20,014 nucleotides of DNA, taken from positions 1 to 20,014 of the forward strand of contig CAZUZO010000051.1 of NCBI GenBank assembly GCA_964624765.1. The letters are read 5' to 3'. Within the stretch, counting starts at the first letter, position 1, and the number at the start of each line of letters is the position of its first letter. This document shows, piece after piece, positions 7,008-16,024 of this stretch. The notes under the pieces were generated by a model. The model had not been told where the DNA came from, did no database searches, and saw nothing but the letters and a program-made list of their open reading frames with translations. Source of the DNA: JAGTVB01 sp964624765 (lineage in GTDB: Bacteria > Pseudomonadota > Gammaproteobacteria > HK1). A program made the position numbers and the translations under genes.

Positions 7008-8766
7008 TGGATCGTGCGTCTGCCGCCCGCGTTGACCGCGGTATCACCGGCAACACGATGTGCGAAGGCCGCTGGTGGTCGTGAAATATAATCTGGTGGG
7101 CCACGGTCAGGATAGCACTCTCGCCGAAGGCATGACCGGTATTCGGGTTTCGGTCGTATTTTGGGAAGTTGCTGCTCGCTATCGATACCCGGATCCGATG
7201 GCCGGCCCTAAAAAGATTACTGGTTGCCCCTAGGTCGATGGTCAATTCGTACACCTCTCCCGGCTCGATCAGATCGGACGTCATGTCCCCCGATCGATAG
7301 CGAGCGCGGATGATGCCATCGGCGATGAGATAGGATTGACCGCTCGGCCAAACGTCCTCTAACTTGGCTGTGAAATCGGTGTCTGGCGCCGTCGAGGCCG
7401 CGAAAAGTTTTACCGTGATAGGCCCCGTGACTTCGACATCTTCGCCGAGCGCGGCGGAGGTGTAAACGAGGACATCGCGGCGCCTAAGCACGGCACGCTG
7501 ATCGAGGGCACCGGCATCGGCCCCACTGAAGGTCAGCATGGCACCGCCATGGGTGGCGACCGGCATCGCCGGATCATAGCTATACCTGTCGCAGCGCTCC
7601 GTTGCTGGAGGTTCCCGATCCAAGCGACCATCGCCATCGAGGGTGTTCGCCTGCCCGTCACTGCGTAGGTAGTACGGGGTGTAGTGCGTTCTCGCCAACG
7701 GCCACTCCTCCTCGTTTCGCCAAACGTTTTCGTTCATGACAAAGAGGCGAACCGGGGCCTCCTCCGTGATGCCGTTATCTCGACCCTTGAGCCAACGATC
7801 GAACCAGCGCAGTTGAATCCCGGTGTAATCGATGCCCGCGCCCGCCGCGCGTAGACCAAAATTCAGCTCCCCCACCTGCTGACCCAATTCCACGCTGTGG
7901 ATCCAGGGACCGATCAGCAATCTGCTCCCCTTGCGGGCGATCGCAGAGCCACCCCGGGCCTTCATGCCGAGATAATTCGCGAGGGTTCCATGGAGTTGCA
8001 CATCATACCACCCGGTAGCCAGATAGGCTGGCAAGGTCATCCTAGCATAGGGCGCGAACTCTGCCTTCGCCCAGTACTCGTCGTTGTCCGGATGATCCAG
8101 CCAGTCGAAATAGAAGTTGGCCAACCCGGCCTCTCTCAGAACCGGGAGACCCTTGAGGGGCAGGAATCGGGCATAGGCCTCCAGGTTGTCGAACGCATGA
8201 GTCAGTGCCTCGACGGCTTTTCGCCTGTCGTGACCTCGCGCAGCGTCGCGGGCGCTCGCAAGCAGGCTGAGGTGAAGGGAGAGAAACAGGGCCAGATGCA
8301 GCTGCAAGGCGCCGCCTCGATACAAGAGATCTCGCAGCCCGTGGCCGATCATGGCCGGAAAGATGGCCTTCAGGTGAGGCGACGGTGCTGACGCGGCGGC
8401 GAGCTGGGTCAGGCCGTGATACGACATGCCATACATCCCGATCTGGCCATTGCACCAGGGCTGGCTCGCGACCCATGCGAGCGTGTCGCAGCCATCCTCG
8501 GCCTCCGCCACCACCGGGTAGAAGTGACCCTCGGAGGCCATCGTACCTCGGCAATCCTGCCAGACCACGGCATAACCTTGCCTGACCACACGCAGCGGAT
8601 CGAAATACTGGTGGTATCTCGGAAGGGACTTGTTGTAGGGTATCCGGATGACCAGCGCTGGGGAGGCATCGGCCGTGTCAGGCCTGAAGACATCGGCACG
8701 CAGCACGACACCATCGCGCATCACGACCGGAACGTCGAGATCGATTCTGATCGCAAGCTCGCTCAT
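7000..8766 (-). CDS. CocE/NonD family serine hydrolase
   Basis: This 588-residue protein of the X-Pro dipeptidyl-peptidase S15/cocaine-esterase family is an alpha/beta-hydrolase with a C-terminal jelly-roll domain. The catalytic triad is visible: Ser115 in GMYGMSYHG, Asp255 in ATGWYDVQ and His290 in IGPWIHS, close to the 117/259/287 triad of bacterial CocE. An RDGVVLRADVFRP start and VVWQDCRGTMASEG, the oxyanion region, are also typical. No signal peptide is seen, so it is probably cytoplasmic. The natural substrate (an ester or amide) cannot be read from sequence. ATG 8766 has GAGGGGG just upstream. The last residues after VLPVIP (RSTRAADARSKM) run into a repeat array, and the TGA stop lies in a repeat unit, so the native end may have been replaced. 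It is transcribed divergently from the gene at 9000. Confidence 0.9.
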   Translation of the reverse strand: MSELAIRIDLDVPVVMRDGVVLRADVFRPDTADASPALVIRIPYNKSLPRYHQYFDPLRVVRQGYAVVWQDCRGTMASEGHFYPVVAEAEDGCDTLAWVASQPWCNGQIGMYGMSYHGLTQLAAASAPSPHLKAIFPAMIGHGLRDLLYRGGALQLHLALFLSLHLSLLASARDAARGHDRRKAVEALTHAFDNLEAYARFLPLKGLPVLREAGLANFYFDWLDHPDNDEYWAKAEFAPYARMTLPAYLATGWYDVQLHGTLANYLGMKARGGSAIARKGSRLLIGPWIHSVELGQQVGELNFGLRAAGAGIDYTGIQLRWFDRWLKGRDNGITEEAPVRLFVMNENVWRNEEEWPLARTHYTPYYLRSDGQANTLDGDGRLDREPPATERCDRYSYDPAMPVATHGGAMLTFSGADAGALDQRAVLRRRDVLVYTSAALGEDVEVTGPITVKLFAASTAPDTDFTAKLEDVWPSGQSYLIADGIIRARYRSGDMTSDLIEPGEVYELTIDLGATSNLFRAGHRIRVSIASSNFPKYDRNPNTGHAFGESAILTVAHQIIFHDHQRPSHIVLPVIPRSTRAADARSKM

Positions 8767-8999
8767 TTCCCCCTCGCCACATGTGCAGTCCCAAAGGGCC
8801 CCATCCGCCCCCGTTTCAACCGATCACAGACCGAGTGCCTTTTACCCTGGCTCCCTACACGGATGCGCGCGATTCTGTGCCATACTGAGAACAACAAGCG
8901 GGAAGCCGTGGAAGAAGTCGGGGGCGCTCATCTCGACGTTCGCACCGCGGTGCCAGTTGGAGACTGTAGGAGACCCTGGGGCACCCCTGAATCGACCCC

Positions 9000-9539
9000 A
9001 TGGGTGAACAGGGATCAGAGCATTTGTTCGCACTCATAAAGCCCTTTATCGATCTGTGCCTGCTCCGGCTCCGGCCTCAGGATCTGCCAGCATCGACCCC
9101 CCTTATGGGCTTAACACTGGCAGGCCATGCCCTGAGCGCGACACTGCTATCGAACGTGGCATTGCCGTTCTGGGAAGCGCTGCTCGCGGGTCTTCTCGAT
9201 ACCCTGCTGCTGAGCGCCTTGACCCTGTCGGTACTCCACCTGCAAGGGTTACAGAATCGCTTCAAACAGACTCTAACCGCATTGGCGGGAACCGGCACCC
9301 TCATCGCGGTAGTGGCCATTCCTTTATCGAGCTGGCTGTACCTGGCCGACCAAGCGAGCCGCGACACCACCGCGCCCGCACTGCTCACGCTGCTACTCAT
9401 CGGATGGAGCCTCACGGTCACGGCTCACATTCTGCGTCACGCACTCTCTACCGTGTTCAGCATGGGGCTGGTACTGGCCATGGTCTTCTACTGGATCACC
9501 GTTAACATTCTCAACACTATTTTCCCCATCATAACCTAA
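9000..9539 (+). CDS. Five-helix membrane protein of unknown function
   Basis: This 179-residue hydrophobic protein has about five predicted membrane helices (roughly 34-52, 60-80, 92-113, 125-145, 150-173). A short polar N-terminus contains the amphipathic segment ALIKPFIDLCLLRLRPQDLP, which resembles the start of Yip1-like proteins. I do not recognise the family with confidence. The frame is open with membrane-protein composition throughout, and it stops 38 bases before mpl, so it is probably cotranscribed with mpl and ubiX. The start at 9000 is the first ATG of the frame and has no obvious Shine-Dalgarno sequence. A role in the envelope is suggested only by the neighbouring murein-recycling gene. 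Confidence 0.75.
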   Translation: MGEQGSEHLFALIKPFIDLCLLRLRPQDLPASTPLMGLTLAGHALSATLLSNVALPFWEALLAGLLDTLLLSALTLSVLHLQGLQNRFKQTLTALAGTGTLIAVVAIPLSSWLYLADQASRDTTAPALLTLLLIGWSLTVTAHILRHALSTVFSMGLVLAMVFYWITVNILNTIFPIIT

Positions 9540-9577
9540 TCGGAGACCCACTCTGCGGCCCAAAAGGACTACATGGC

Positions 9578-10942
9578 ATGCATCTCCACATCCTCGGTAT
9601 CTGCGGCACCTTCATGGCTGGAATCGCCGAACTGGCGCGGGCGCTCGGCCACCAGGTCTCCGGATCGGACCTCGCCGCCTATCCCCCCATGAGCGAGCAG
9701 CTGGCCGCCCATGGGATCGTCGTCCACGAGGGATACCAGGCGTGCCATCTGGTCCCGGCACCCGACTGCGTGGTGGTGGGCAACGCCCTGTCGCGAGGCA
9801 ATGTGGCCATCGAATACCTTCTGGATCGCGGTCTCAAATACACTTCCGGCCCGCAGTGGCTGGCTGAAAACGTCCTGCACCAACGCTTTGTCATTGCCGT
9901 TGCCGGCACCCACGGGAAGACGACGACCACCAGCATGTTAGCCTGGATCCTGGAGTGTGCGGGACTCTCTCCGGGTTTTCTCGTGGGCGGTGTGCCGGAG
10001 AATTTCGGCGTCTCGGCACGCCTCGGAACGTCAACACTGTTCGTGGTGGAGGCCGATGAATACGATACGGCGTTCTTCGATAAACGTTCCAAATTCATCC
10101 ATTATCCCGCCCGAACGTTAGTGCTCAACAATCTGGAATACGACCACGCCGATATCTTTCCCAACCTGGCCGCCATCGAACAGCAGTTTCATCATCTGGT
10201 ACGGATCATTCCGGCCAGCGGACGTATCATCGCCTCCGGCGGGGACCGCAACCTATCGTCGGTGCTGGCCCGTGGCTGCTGGACGCCCGTGGAGCAGTTC
10301 GCCGGCGCCGACGATGGCTGGACGGCGCAACCCCTCAATGGGGATGGCAGCCATTTCGAGGTCCGCTGGGCCGGCAACCCAGTGGGGATCGTGCAATGGG
10401 ATCTCATCGGCCAGCATAATGTGCACAACGCGCTGGCGGCCATCGCTGCTGCCCGTCACGCTGGCGTGCCCCCGGCCCAAGCGTGCCAAGCCTTGGGACG
10501 CTTTCGCAATGTCAAACGGCGTCTAGAAGTACGGGCGCGCATCGATGGCATCACGGTGTACGATGATTTCGCCCACCACCCCACCGCGATTGCCACCACC
10601 CTCCAGGGGCTTCGCGCACGGGTCGGCAAGGAGCGCATCGTGGCGGTGATCGAGCCCCGTTCCAACACCATGCGCCTCGGTGTCCACCGGCACACCCTAG
10701 CCCCCGCCCTCAGAGAGGCCGATCGGGTTTGGGTGTATCGTCCGCAGGATCTCACCTGGGACCTGCATTCCGCCCTCGCGGAGCTCGGCGAGCGCGGCCG
10801 CATATGCCATCGGATCGAGACCGTGGTCGAGGAGCTGGCGGCAACCGCCCGCTGCGGCGATCACCTCGTGGTCATGAGCAACGGTGCTTTCGGCGGACTG
10901 CATGCACGCCTCATCTCAGCACTCCAGGCGCAACATGCCTAA
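9578..10942 (+). CDS. mpl: Mpl, UDP-MurNAc:L-Ala-gamma-D-Glu-mDAP ligase
   Basis: This 454-residue murein peptide ligase attaches the recycled tripeptide L-Ala-gamma-D-Glu-meso-diaminopimelate to UDP-N-acetylmuramate with ATP in the cytoplasm, returning wall fragments to precursor synthesis. The N-terminal Rossmann segment HILGICGTFMAGIAELA is the Mpl form of the Mur-ligase start. The ATP loop is GTHGKTTTT (110-118). EADEYDTAF (158-166), NNLEYDHADIF (184-194), GQHNVHNALAA (278-288), DDFAHHPTAI (329-338) and EPRSNTMRLG (359-368) follow in the order seen in MurC/Mpl enzymes. The length is normal. AAAAGGA lies about nine bases upstream of ATG 9578. The stop overlaps the ubiX start by eight bases. 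The assignment over MurC rests on ICGTFM and the absence of neighbouring mur genes. Confidence 0.96.
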   Translation: MHLHILGICGTFMAGIAELARALGHQVSGSDLAAYPPMSEQLAAHGIVVHEGYQACHLVPAPDCVVVGNALSRGNVAIEYLLDRGLKYTSGPQWLAENVLHQRFVIAVAGTHGKTTTTSMLAWILECAGLSPGFLVGGVPENFGVSARLGTSTLFVVEADEYDTAFFDKRSKFIHYPARTLVLNNLEYDHADIFPNLAAIEQQFHHLVRIIPASGRIIASGGDRNLSSVLARGCWTPVEQFAGADDGWTAQPLNGDGSHFEVRWAGNPVGIVQWDLIGQHNVHNALAAIAAARHAGVPPAQACQALGRFRNVKRRLEVRARIDGITVYDDFAHHPTAIATTLQGLRARVGKERIVAVIEPRSNTMRLGVHRHTLAPALREADRVWVYRPQDLTWDLHSALAELGERGRICHRIETVVEELAATARCGDHLVVMSNGAFGGLHARLISALQAQHA

Positions 10943-11567
10943 TCAGGCTATCGCGCTCGCCATGACCGGGGCATCCGGCGCCCCCTATGGGCTGCGCTTG
11001 CTGCAATGGCTAATACAAACCGATCAACTCGTGTATCTCATGGTCTCGACACCGGGTCGGCTGGTGCTGGAGATGGAGGCGGGTTTGAAACTGCCCGCAC
11101 GGCCAGCCGAGATCGAGCATCGCCTGAGCGAGCAGTATGGCGCAGCGCCCGGGCGCCTACGCGTGTTCGGCAAAGAGCAGTGGACCGCCCCGGTGGCAAG
11201 CGGATCCAACGCTCCTCAGGCGATGGTGGTGTGCCCCTGTACGAGCGGCACCTTGGCTTCACTGGCTGCGGGCCACAGCCGAAACCTCATCGAGCGGGCA
11301 GCGGATGTCGTCCTCAAAGAACAGCGCAAGCTAATTCTAGTGTTGCGCGAAACCCCCTTGTCGATCATTCAGCTAGAAAATATGCTGCGCCTGGCCCGCG
11401 CCGGGGCCGTCATCATGCCAGCCAACCCGGGGTTCTACCATCAACCGAGAAGCATCGATGATCTGGTCGACTTCATGGTGGCCAGGATCCTCGATCATCT
11501 GGGGATCACGCACGATTTGATGCCGCCGTGGGGTAACGCCGGTTCGCAGCCTGACCCGAGGCTCTAA
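10935..11567 (+). CDS. ubiX: UbiX flavin prenyltransferase
   Basis: This 210-residue protein makes prenylated FMN from FMN and dimethylallyl phosphate, the cofactor needed by UbiD-type decarboxylases such as the one in ubiquinone synthesis. Landmarks are the N-terminal FMN loop AMTGASGAPYG (9-19), the MVVCPCTSGTLASLA segment, NLIERAADVVLKEQRKLILV, the LRETPLS motif and PANPGFYHQP near the C-terminus, all characteristic of UbiX/Pad1. I prefer the ATG at 10935, which gives the normal N-terminus MPNQAIALAMTGASG and an eight-base overlap with mpl; a longer frame from 10884 would only add residues out of phase with mpl. No ubiD is in the window. It is the last gene of the mpl transcript and faces opgH tail to tail. 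Confidence 0.95.
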   Translation: MPNQAIALAMTGASGAPYGLRLLQWLIQTDQLVYLMVSTPGRLVLEMEAGLKLPARPAEIEHRLSEQYGAAPGRLRVFGKEQWTAPVASGSNAPQAMVVCPCTSGTLASLAAGHSRNLIERAADVVLKEQRKLILVLRETPLSIIQLENMLRLARAGAVIMPANPGFYHQPRSIDDLVDFMVARILDHLGITHDLMPPWGNAGSQPDPRL

Positions 11568-11645
11568 CCTGTCGCGGGACGCTGCGTGCACGTTAGAGGG
11601 TAGCCTTACCACGCACAAGCCCTTCTTCCCGGAGAAGCCAGTAGG
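11568..11645. other. Convergent spacer between ubiX and opgH
   Basis: This 78 bp gap separates the stops of two converging genes. It contains a small inverted repeat, CTTCT-6 nt-AGAAG, centred near 11627, and GGTA-GCCT-TACC near 11605. Neither has a T-run on either strand, so a bidirectional terminator is possible but not shown. Confidence 0.3.
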
Positions 11646-14318
11646 CTATCCAACGGACGCTACCTGCTCCAAATCTTGCGGCTCAGCCGACACCCCGCTC
11701 TCTCTCCCTGCGACAGCATCCGGTAACGGAGATGTGACCGCTGCCCAAAGTAAGACATGCAGCTCCCGCAGTGCCTGGCGGTCGGACAAGAGGTCACGCC
11801 TCTCGCTGGGGGTCAGACTGCCTGATCCCTCGTCCTGGAGCTTAAAGATGAGTCCTTTGAGGTAATGTGAACGCCGGCGGTCTGGCGCTCTTCTAACGGG
11901 AAGCAATGCTGAGTGCAGGGCGTATACGCAGGGATCCACGACCGCCCAGTACCAGGGCTCGCCAGCGAGTATCGCCCTGCAGCGGCGGTCCGCGGGTGCA
12001 ACCAGATACCTGCGTAACAGCTCCACAACCCGAGGCAAAGCGTACTCTTGAGGGGTCAGAAATAGGCCTACGCTGCGGGCAGCGAGCCCCACCCCAGTCC
12101 GGCTCATCAGGATCGAAACCGGTACCACCAGGATGAGCCCTGCGAGCACCGGTATGAACCACCAGAAGAAGTCTGGCACATAGAGATAGGTCAGCGTCCC
12201 AGCGAACAATCCCAACACCATCTGCGAGCCGTGAGCGCTTAATGCCTCAGACAAGCCGGTCTGGTGGTCACTCCTACGCTGTGGCCCCCAGGTAACGTTC
12301 TGCCGCAGCAAGATGGCCACCACGAACTTGCTCTGAAACAGCATCAGCACCGGTGCCAGCAGAACCGAGAAGAGGCTCTCAAACAGCACGCTAGCGGCCG
12401 CCCGGCCCAAGCCACCGAAGGCCTGCCGCCTCCTGCTATCGACCAACAGTAGCAGTAACGCCATGAGTTTCGGCAGAAACAGCATGGCGAGAGTCGCCCA
12501 CAACACGGTTGTCATTTGCACTACGTGGGATACCGGCCAGACAGGAAACAGGTTGTGGCCGAAGAAATAGACAGGCACCTCGAGGCTCTGGAGGTAAGCT
12601 TCGATGCCAGTGAGGACGAGAAATAGGAGCCACAGAGGAGAGGCGAGATAAGACATCACCCCCATAGCAAAATGGATCCGGCTGATCGCCCTAAATCCGC
12701 TGGACAACACCAGCCTGCTGTGCTGAAGATTACCCTGACACCAGCGTCGATCGCGCTTGGCATAATCGATAACGGTTGGCGGGATTTCCTCGTAGCTCCC
12801 GCCCAGGTCGTCCGCGAGCCACACTTCCCAACCGGCCCGATGCAGAAGGGCTGCCTCCACGAAGTCGTGGCTTAGAATCTCGCCACCGAACGGCTCGCGC
12901 CCGGGCAGATCCGGCAGGCCGCAATGGTCAACAAAAGCCTGGACTCGAATGATGGCGTTGTGTCCCCAGTAGTTGCTTGCCTCGCGCTGCCAGTAGCTCA
13001 GCCCGGTGGTGAACATCGGTCCGTAAAGATTGGCAGCGAATTGCAGCATACGGGCGAACAGAGAGGTGTGATTCGCGGGCACCGGCGGAACCTGGATCAG
13101 TGCCACGGTGGGGTTACGCTCCATGCGATCCACCATCTCCACCAGGGTAGGACCAGACATGAGGCTGTCCGCGTCAAGAACCACCATGTACCGATAGCGC
13201 CCTCCCCAGTTTCTGCAGAAGTCATCGAGATTCCCGCACTTGCGCCGGGTGTTCTCAATCCGGTTGCGATAGAAAACTCGGCCCGAAACACCTTCACCCT
13301 GGCACCAATGGCGCCATTGGAGCTCCTCTTTAACCCAGAGGTTTGGATCGCGGGTGTCACTGAGTACGAAAATCTCGAACTGCTCCTGCCTACCCATCTC
13401 CACCAAAGATTGATCGATGGCCCGCAGACCCGCGAAAACCCGCTTGGGATCCTCGTTGTAGATGGGCATGACCAGCACTGTTTTGAAGCAAGGCGGCCCC
13501 ACCTGGGTGGGTGGGGCCGCAGCGCCGACGTGCCCTTGAGTCGCCGCGCGCTGTCTTCGCAACAACACCGCAAAGCCTAGAGTCGCCGTCCAAAAGGAGG
13601 CGCTGATCCACAGCATCAACACGGCATACAAAAGCAACAGCGCGAACTCCAAGGGGGTGGTGATATCACCGTCTCGGAACGCGCTACTCAGGAGCGCCAT
13701 GGTCGCCAGCGTGGTGAGCAACACCAGGGAAAAATAAACCGTGCGCCGCAGCCGCTGGCCCGCACGTAACCCGCTGCCAGCCTCGCTCGGCGCCGGGGTC
13801 GGCGACTGCATCGACACTGGCCCACGGTGCTGGCTACCTGAGCGCCGAAAACGCAAGAGACGGTTCCGGAAGCGACAGCCCCGAAGATCGATGGGTTGCG
13901 CGTCCATGCTCAACGGTGCCGGCTCCGGTAGCGGCTGCAGTCTAACCGCCCGAATACGAAGCGCGAGGTTTTCGGTGGACAACCCCGCCCAACGTTCGGT
14001 CCAGCCTTCAACGGCGCCGGCAACGACCGACGCTCGATCAGCGAGCACGGCAGACGATCCAGGGAGGGTAGTCAACTCTGCGCGCAACCAGTCCTCGAGC
14101 AACCCCAGGCTTTCCTCGATGGCGCAAGCCAAGGGATCCGTGGCCGGGCTACGGGCCATGCGCGCCTCATAGCGGGGCCGGATACAGGTGCTCAGACGCT
14201 CGCCAATGGCGCTGTCGCGCACGCCAAGCGCCCTGAGATAGTCCTCCACGCGCGGAGCGACGGCAGCCCAGCTGCGGGCCGCCCCCACCCCTGCTCCATT
14301 GTCCCACGGTCTAGCCAC
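11646..14318 (-). CDS. opgH: OpgH glucan glucosyltransferase
   Basis: This 890-residue inner-membrane family-2 glycosyltransferase polymerises glucose from UDP-glucose into the beta-1,2 backbone of osmoregulated periplasmic glucans. A cytoplasmic N-terminal region of about 190 residues precedes helices at about 194-212 and 224-253. The catalytic domain shows VMPIYNEDPKRVFAGL (283-298), the metal-binding LDADS (381-385), HDFVEAALLHRAGWEV (484-499), where Asp485 is the likely base, and the RDRRWCQGN (522-530) acceptor motif. Further membrane helices follow in the C-terminal half. It starts with GTG at 14318, 27 bases after the opgG stop, with a G-rich stretch upstream; no in-frame ATG occurs before residue 138. 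The N-terminal region looks slightly longer than in E. coli OpgH (847 aa). It forms the usual opgG-opgH operon. Confidence 0.93.
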   Translation of the reverse strand: MARPWDNGAGVGAARSWAAVAPRVEDYLRALGVRDSAIGERLSTCIRPRYEARMARSPATDPLACAIEESLGLLEDWLRAELTTLPGSSAVLADRASVVAGAVEGWTERWAGLSTENLALRIRAVRLQPLPEPAPLSMDAQPIDLRGCRFRNRLLRFRRSGSQHRGPVSMQSPTPAPSEAGSGLRAGQRLRRTVYFSLVLLTTLATMALLSSAFRDGDITTPLEFALLLLYAVLMLWISASFWTATLGFAVLLRRQRAATQGHVGAAAPPTQVGPPCFKTVLVMPIYNEDPKRVFAGLRAIDQSLVEMGRQEQFEIFVLSDTRDPNLWVKEELQWRHWCQGEGVSGRVFYRNRIENTRRKCGNLDDFCRNWGGRYRYMVVLDADSLMSGPTLVEMVDRMERNPTVALIQVPPVPANHTSLFARMLQFAANLYGPMFTTGLSYWQREASNYWGHNAIIRVQAFVDHCGLPDLPGREPFGGEILSHDFVEAALLHRAGWEVWLADDLGGSYEEIPPTVIDYAKRDRRWCQGNLQHSRLVLSSGFRAISRIHFAMGVMSYLASPLWLLFLVLTGIEAYLQSLEVPVYFFGHNLFPVWPVSHVVQMTTVLWATLAMLFLPKLMALLLLLVDSRRRQAFGGLGRAAASVLFESLFSVLLAPVLMLFQSKFVVAILLRQNVTWGPQRRSDHQTGLSEALSAHGSQMVLGLFAGTLTYLYVPDFFWWFIPVLAGLILVVPVSILMSRTGVGLAARSVGLFLTPQEYALPRVVELLRRYLVAPADRRCRAILAGEPWYWAVVDPCVYALHSALLPVRRAPDRRRSHYLKGLIFKLQDEGSGSLTPSERRDLLSDRQALRELHVLLWAAVTSPLPDAVAGRESGVSAEPQDLEQVASVG

Positions 14319-14345
14319 GCCCTGCCCCCGCTTGACTCGGCATGC

Positions 14346-15929
14346 TCAGTTAGGCAGCCACTGGAAGCTCCACGTCTCGGTCACAGCGTCGGTGCCAAGC
14401 CGCAGGAAAGCCCGCAAGTCTACCGGTCGCGGATCCCCATCCGGTATCAGCTCGAAGAACAGTCGCCAACCCTTCGTGTGCGGATTGGGCTGCACCACCC
14501 GATTGACAAGCTCACCCGACGAGGCGGAGACCACCGCCTCGACCGGCGACTCGGGTGCCAGAAGTGCCAGTGCGGGTCCGGAAAAATCGATCACGAACTT
14601 TCGTCTGGTCGGATCAAGCACGTCAGTGCCCCCGGCACCAATGCGGGTCGCGATGGTGCGCCCCCCCAGCAAACGACCTTCGGGATCGAGGGCGAAGCGC
14701 AGCCGGTACTCGAGCTCCAATTCTTGCCCGGCCTCGGTGCTCTGCTCCGGTACCCAGTAGGCTACGACGTTGTCGTACCGCTCTGATGTGCTGGGGATCT
14801 GCACCAGCTCGACACTGCCTGCGCCCCAATCTGCCAACGGCTCGACCACCGCACTGGGCCGGGTATGGTACAGCGCTTCCAGATCCTGGTAATGATCGAA
14901 GTCGCGTTCGCGTTGTAGGAGCCCATAACTACTCGGGTTGGTAACCTGGAAGGAGGTAATGCTCAGCCCCTGGGGGTTGATGAGGGGGCGCCACACCCGT
15001 TCCCCTGCATCCGTCTCTACCAACAGACCGTCAGAGTCATGGACCTCGGGGCGGAAGTCGTCCATGAACCGCTCGGTCGTCTTGCCGTGGTAGAACATGC
15101 TAGTGAGGGGAGCAAGCCCGATCTTCTGAACCGCCTCCCGCAGATAAAGGCGCGCCTTGACCTCTATGACCGTATTCAGGCCCGGCCTGATGACGAAACG
15201 ATAGGCGCCCGCCACGCTCTTGCTATCCATCAGGGCGTAGACCGTGATGTCCACAGCATCGTGGTCCGGCTGCACGATCCAAAACTCCCGGAACACCGGA
15301 AACTCCTCTTGACTGGAGAGACCGGTGTCCACCGCCAGTCCCCGAGCCGTGATGCCGTAGCTCTGGTTCTGTCCCACAGCGCGAAAATAGCTGGCGCCCA
15401 AGAACACTGCTATTTCATCGTAGCGGTCGTCGCGGTTGATCGGATACAGGAGCCGAAAACCCGCAAAGTCAACATCGAGCGAGGCATCTGGCGGCACGAC
15501 ATTGCGACCGAAGTCAAACATGTCCTTCTGGAAGTGAACCGGAACGACCCGCTCCGCTTCCACGATATTGATCCGGACTCGGTCGAGAAAGTTGAAACCC
15601 CTCGGAAAGAACTGGAGTCGAAACGGCAATGCCTGGTCCCGCCAGATCGACTGATCGCTTCGGAAGCGGATGTCGCGGTACTGATCGTAGGTCAGTTCGC
15701 TAAAGTAGGTCGGCAGATCGGCACCGTCTGGCTGGAAGGGACCCGCTGCGAGCCGGGCTGCCTCGGCTACGACCTGGTCAAAGGTAAACGGGTCCGCCAC
15801 GGCAGTGCCTGGCGGCGTCAGCGACTGAGCGAGGTCCGCCGTTTTCCCAGCAGCGCTGAGAAGCGCGAGCACGATCGCGATCAAGATCGTGAATGCTCTC
15901 GGCACCGGTAACTTCGTCATGATCCACAT
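14346..15929 (-). CDS. opgG: OpgG periplasmic glucan biosynthesis protein
   Basis: This 527-residue MdoG/OpgG-family protein acts in the periplasm on the glucan backbone made by OpgH. A signal peptide is evident (MTKLPVPRAFTILIAIVLAL, with likely cleavage near AAGKTA). Family landmarks include FTFDQVVAEA, LTYDQYRDIRFR, a PRGFNFLDRVRI segment, SYFRAVGQNQSYGITARGLA, PLTSMFYHG and RPEVHDSDGLL, spread over the length as in OpgG. The frame is open to 16124, but ATG 15929 is chosen because CAGGA lies at good distance and the signal peptide follows; ATG 15920 (MTKL) is the alternative. OpgD is a close paralogue with a Tat signal; the absence of twin arginines and the adjacent opgH favour OpgG. A MITE-like element sits about 95 bp upstream. 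Confidence 0.93.
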   Translation of the reverse strand: MWIMTKLPVPRAFTILIAIVLALLSAAGKTADLAQSLTPPGTAVADPFTFDQVVAEAARLAAGPFQPDGADLPTYFSELTYDQYRDIRFRSDQSIWRDQALPFRLQFFPRGFNFLDRVRINIVEAERVVPVHFQKDMFDFGRNVVPPDASLDVDFAGFRLLYPINRDDRYDEIAVFLGASYFRAVGQNQSYGITARGLAVDTGLSSQEEFPVFREFWIVQPDHDAVDITVYALMDSKSVAGAYRFVIRPGLNTVIEVKARLYLREAVQKIGLAPLTSMFYHGKTTERFMDDFRPEVHDSDGLLVETDAGERVWRPLINPQGLSITSFQVTNPSSYGLLQRERDFDHYQDLEALYHTRPSAVVEPLADWGAGSVELVQIPSTSERYDNVVAYWVPEQSTEAGQELELEYRLRFALDPEGRLLGGRTIATRIGAGGTDVLDPTRRKFVIDFSGPALALLAPESPVEAVVSASSGELVNRVVQPNPHTKGWRLFFELIPDGDPRPVDLRAFLRLGTDAVTETWSFQWLPN

Positions 15930-15943
15930 ATCGCCTATTCCTG

Positions 15944-15969
15944 AAAATAAGTCCAAAAAATAAGTCCAA
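15944..15969. repeat. 13-bp tandem duplication in the opgG leader
   Basis: The unit AAAATAAGTCCAA is present twice without a gap (15944-15956, 15957-15969). It lies 15 bp upstream of the opgG start, so it is in the leader or core promoter. On the minus strand it reads as two TTGGACTTATTTT units, each with a TTGGAC resembling a -35 box and an AT-rich tail. A change in copy number could alter promoter or leader spacing. Confidence 0.8.
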
Positions 15970-15980
15970 AATTGGCGGTT

Positions 15981-15994
15981 CGCTCTTTCGAGCG
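15981..15994 (-). other. Small GNRA-type hairpin upstream of opgG
   Basis: On the minus strand the sequence is CGCTC-GAAA-GAGCG, a perfect five-pair stem closed by a GAAA tetraloop if transcribed. It lies 52 bp before the opgG start codon and just upstream of the tandem 13-mer. It could be part of the leader RNA or an operator; no known riboswitch or binding-site pattern was recognised. Confidence 0.3.
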
Positions 15995-16024
15995 CCTTGA
16001 CCTCGCGATCATGAGGGGCAGTGA

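Noticed and set aside
6524..7084. Plus-strand ORF of 186 codons upstream of dabB
   Set aside because: It begins inside dabB, crosses the repeat array and ends inside the hydrolase gene; composition is Arg/Ser-rich and no domain is recognisable.
8767..8999. Search for a tRNA or small gene between the hydrolase and membrane-protein genes
   Set aside because: No cloverleaf pattern, no coding frame with motifs and no clear promoter could be supported in these 233 bases.
15039..15911. Plus-strand ORF of 290 codons
   Set aside because: It is antisense to opgG, which has a full set of family motifs and a signal peptide.
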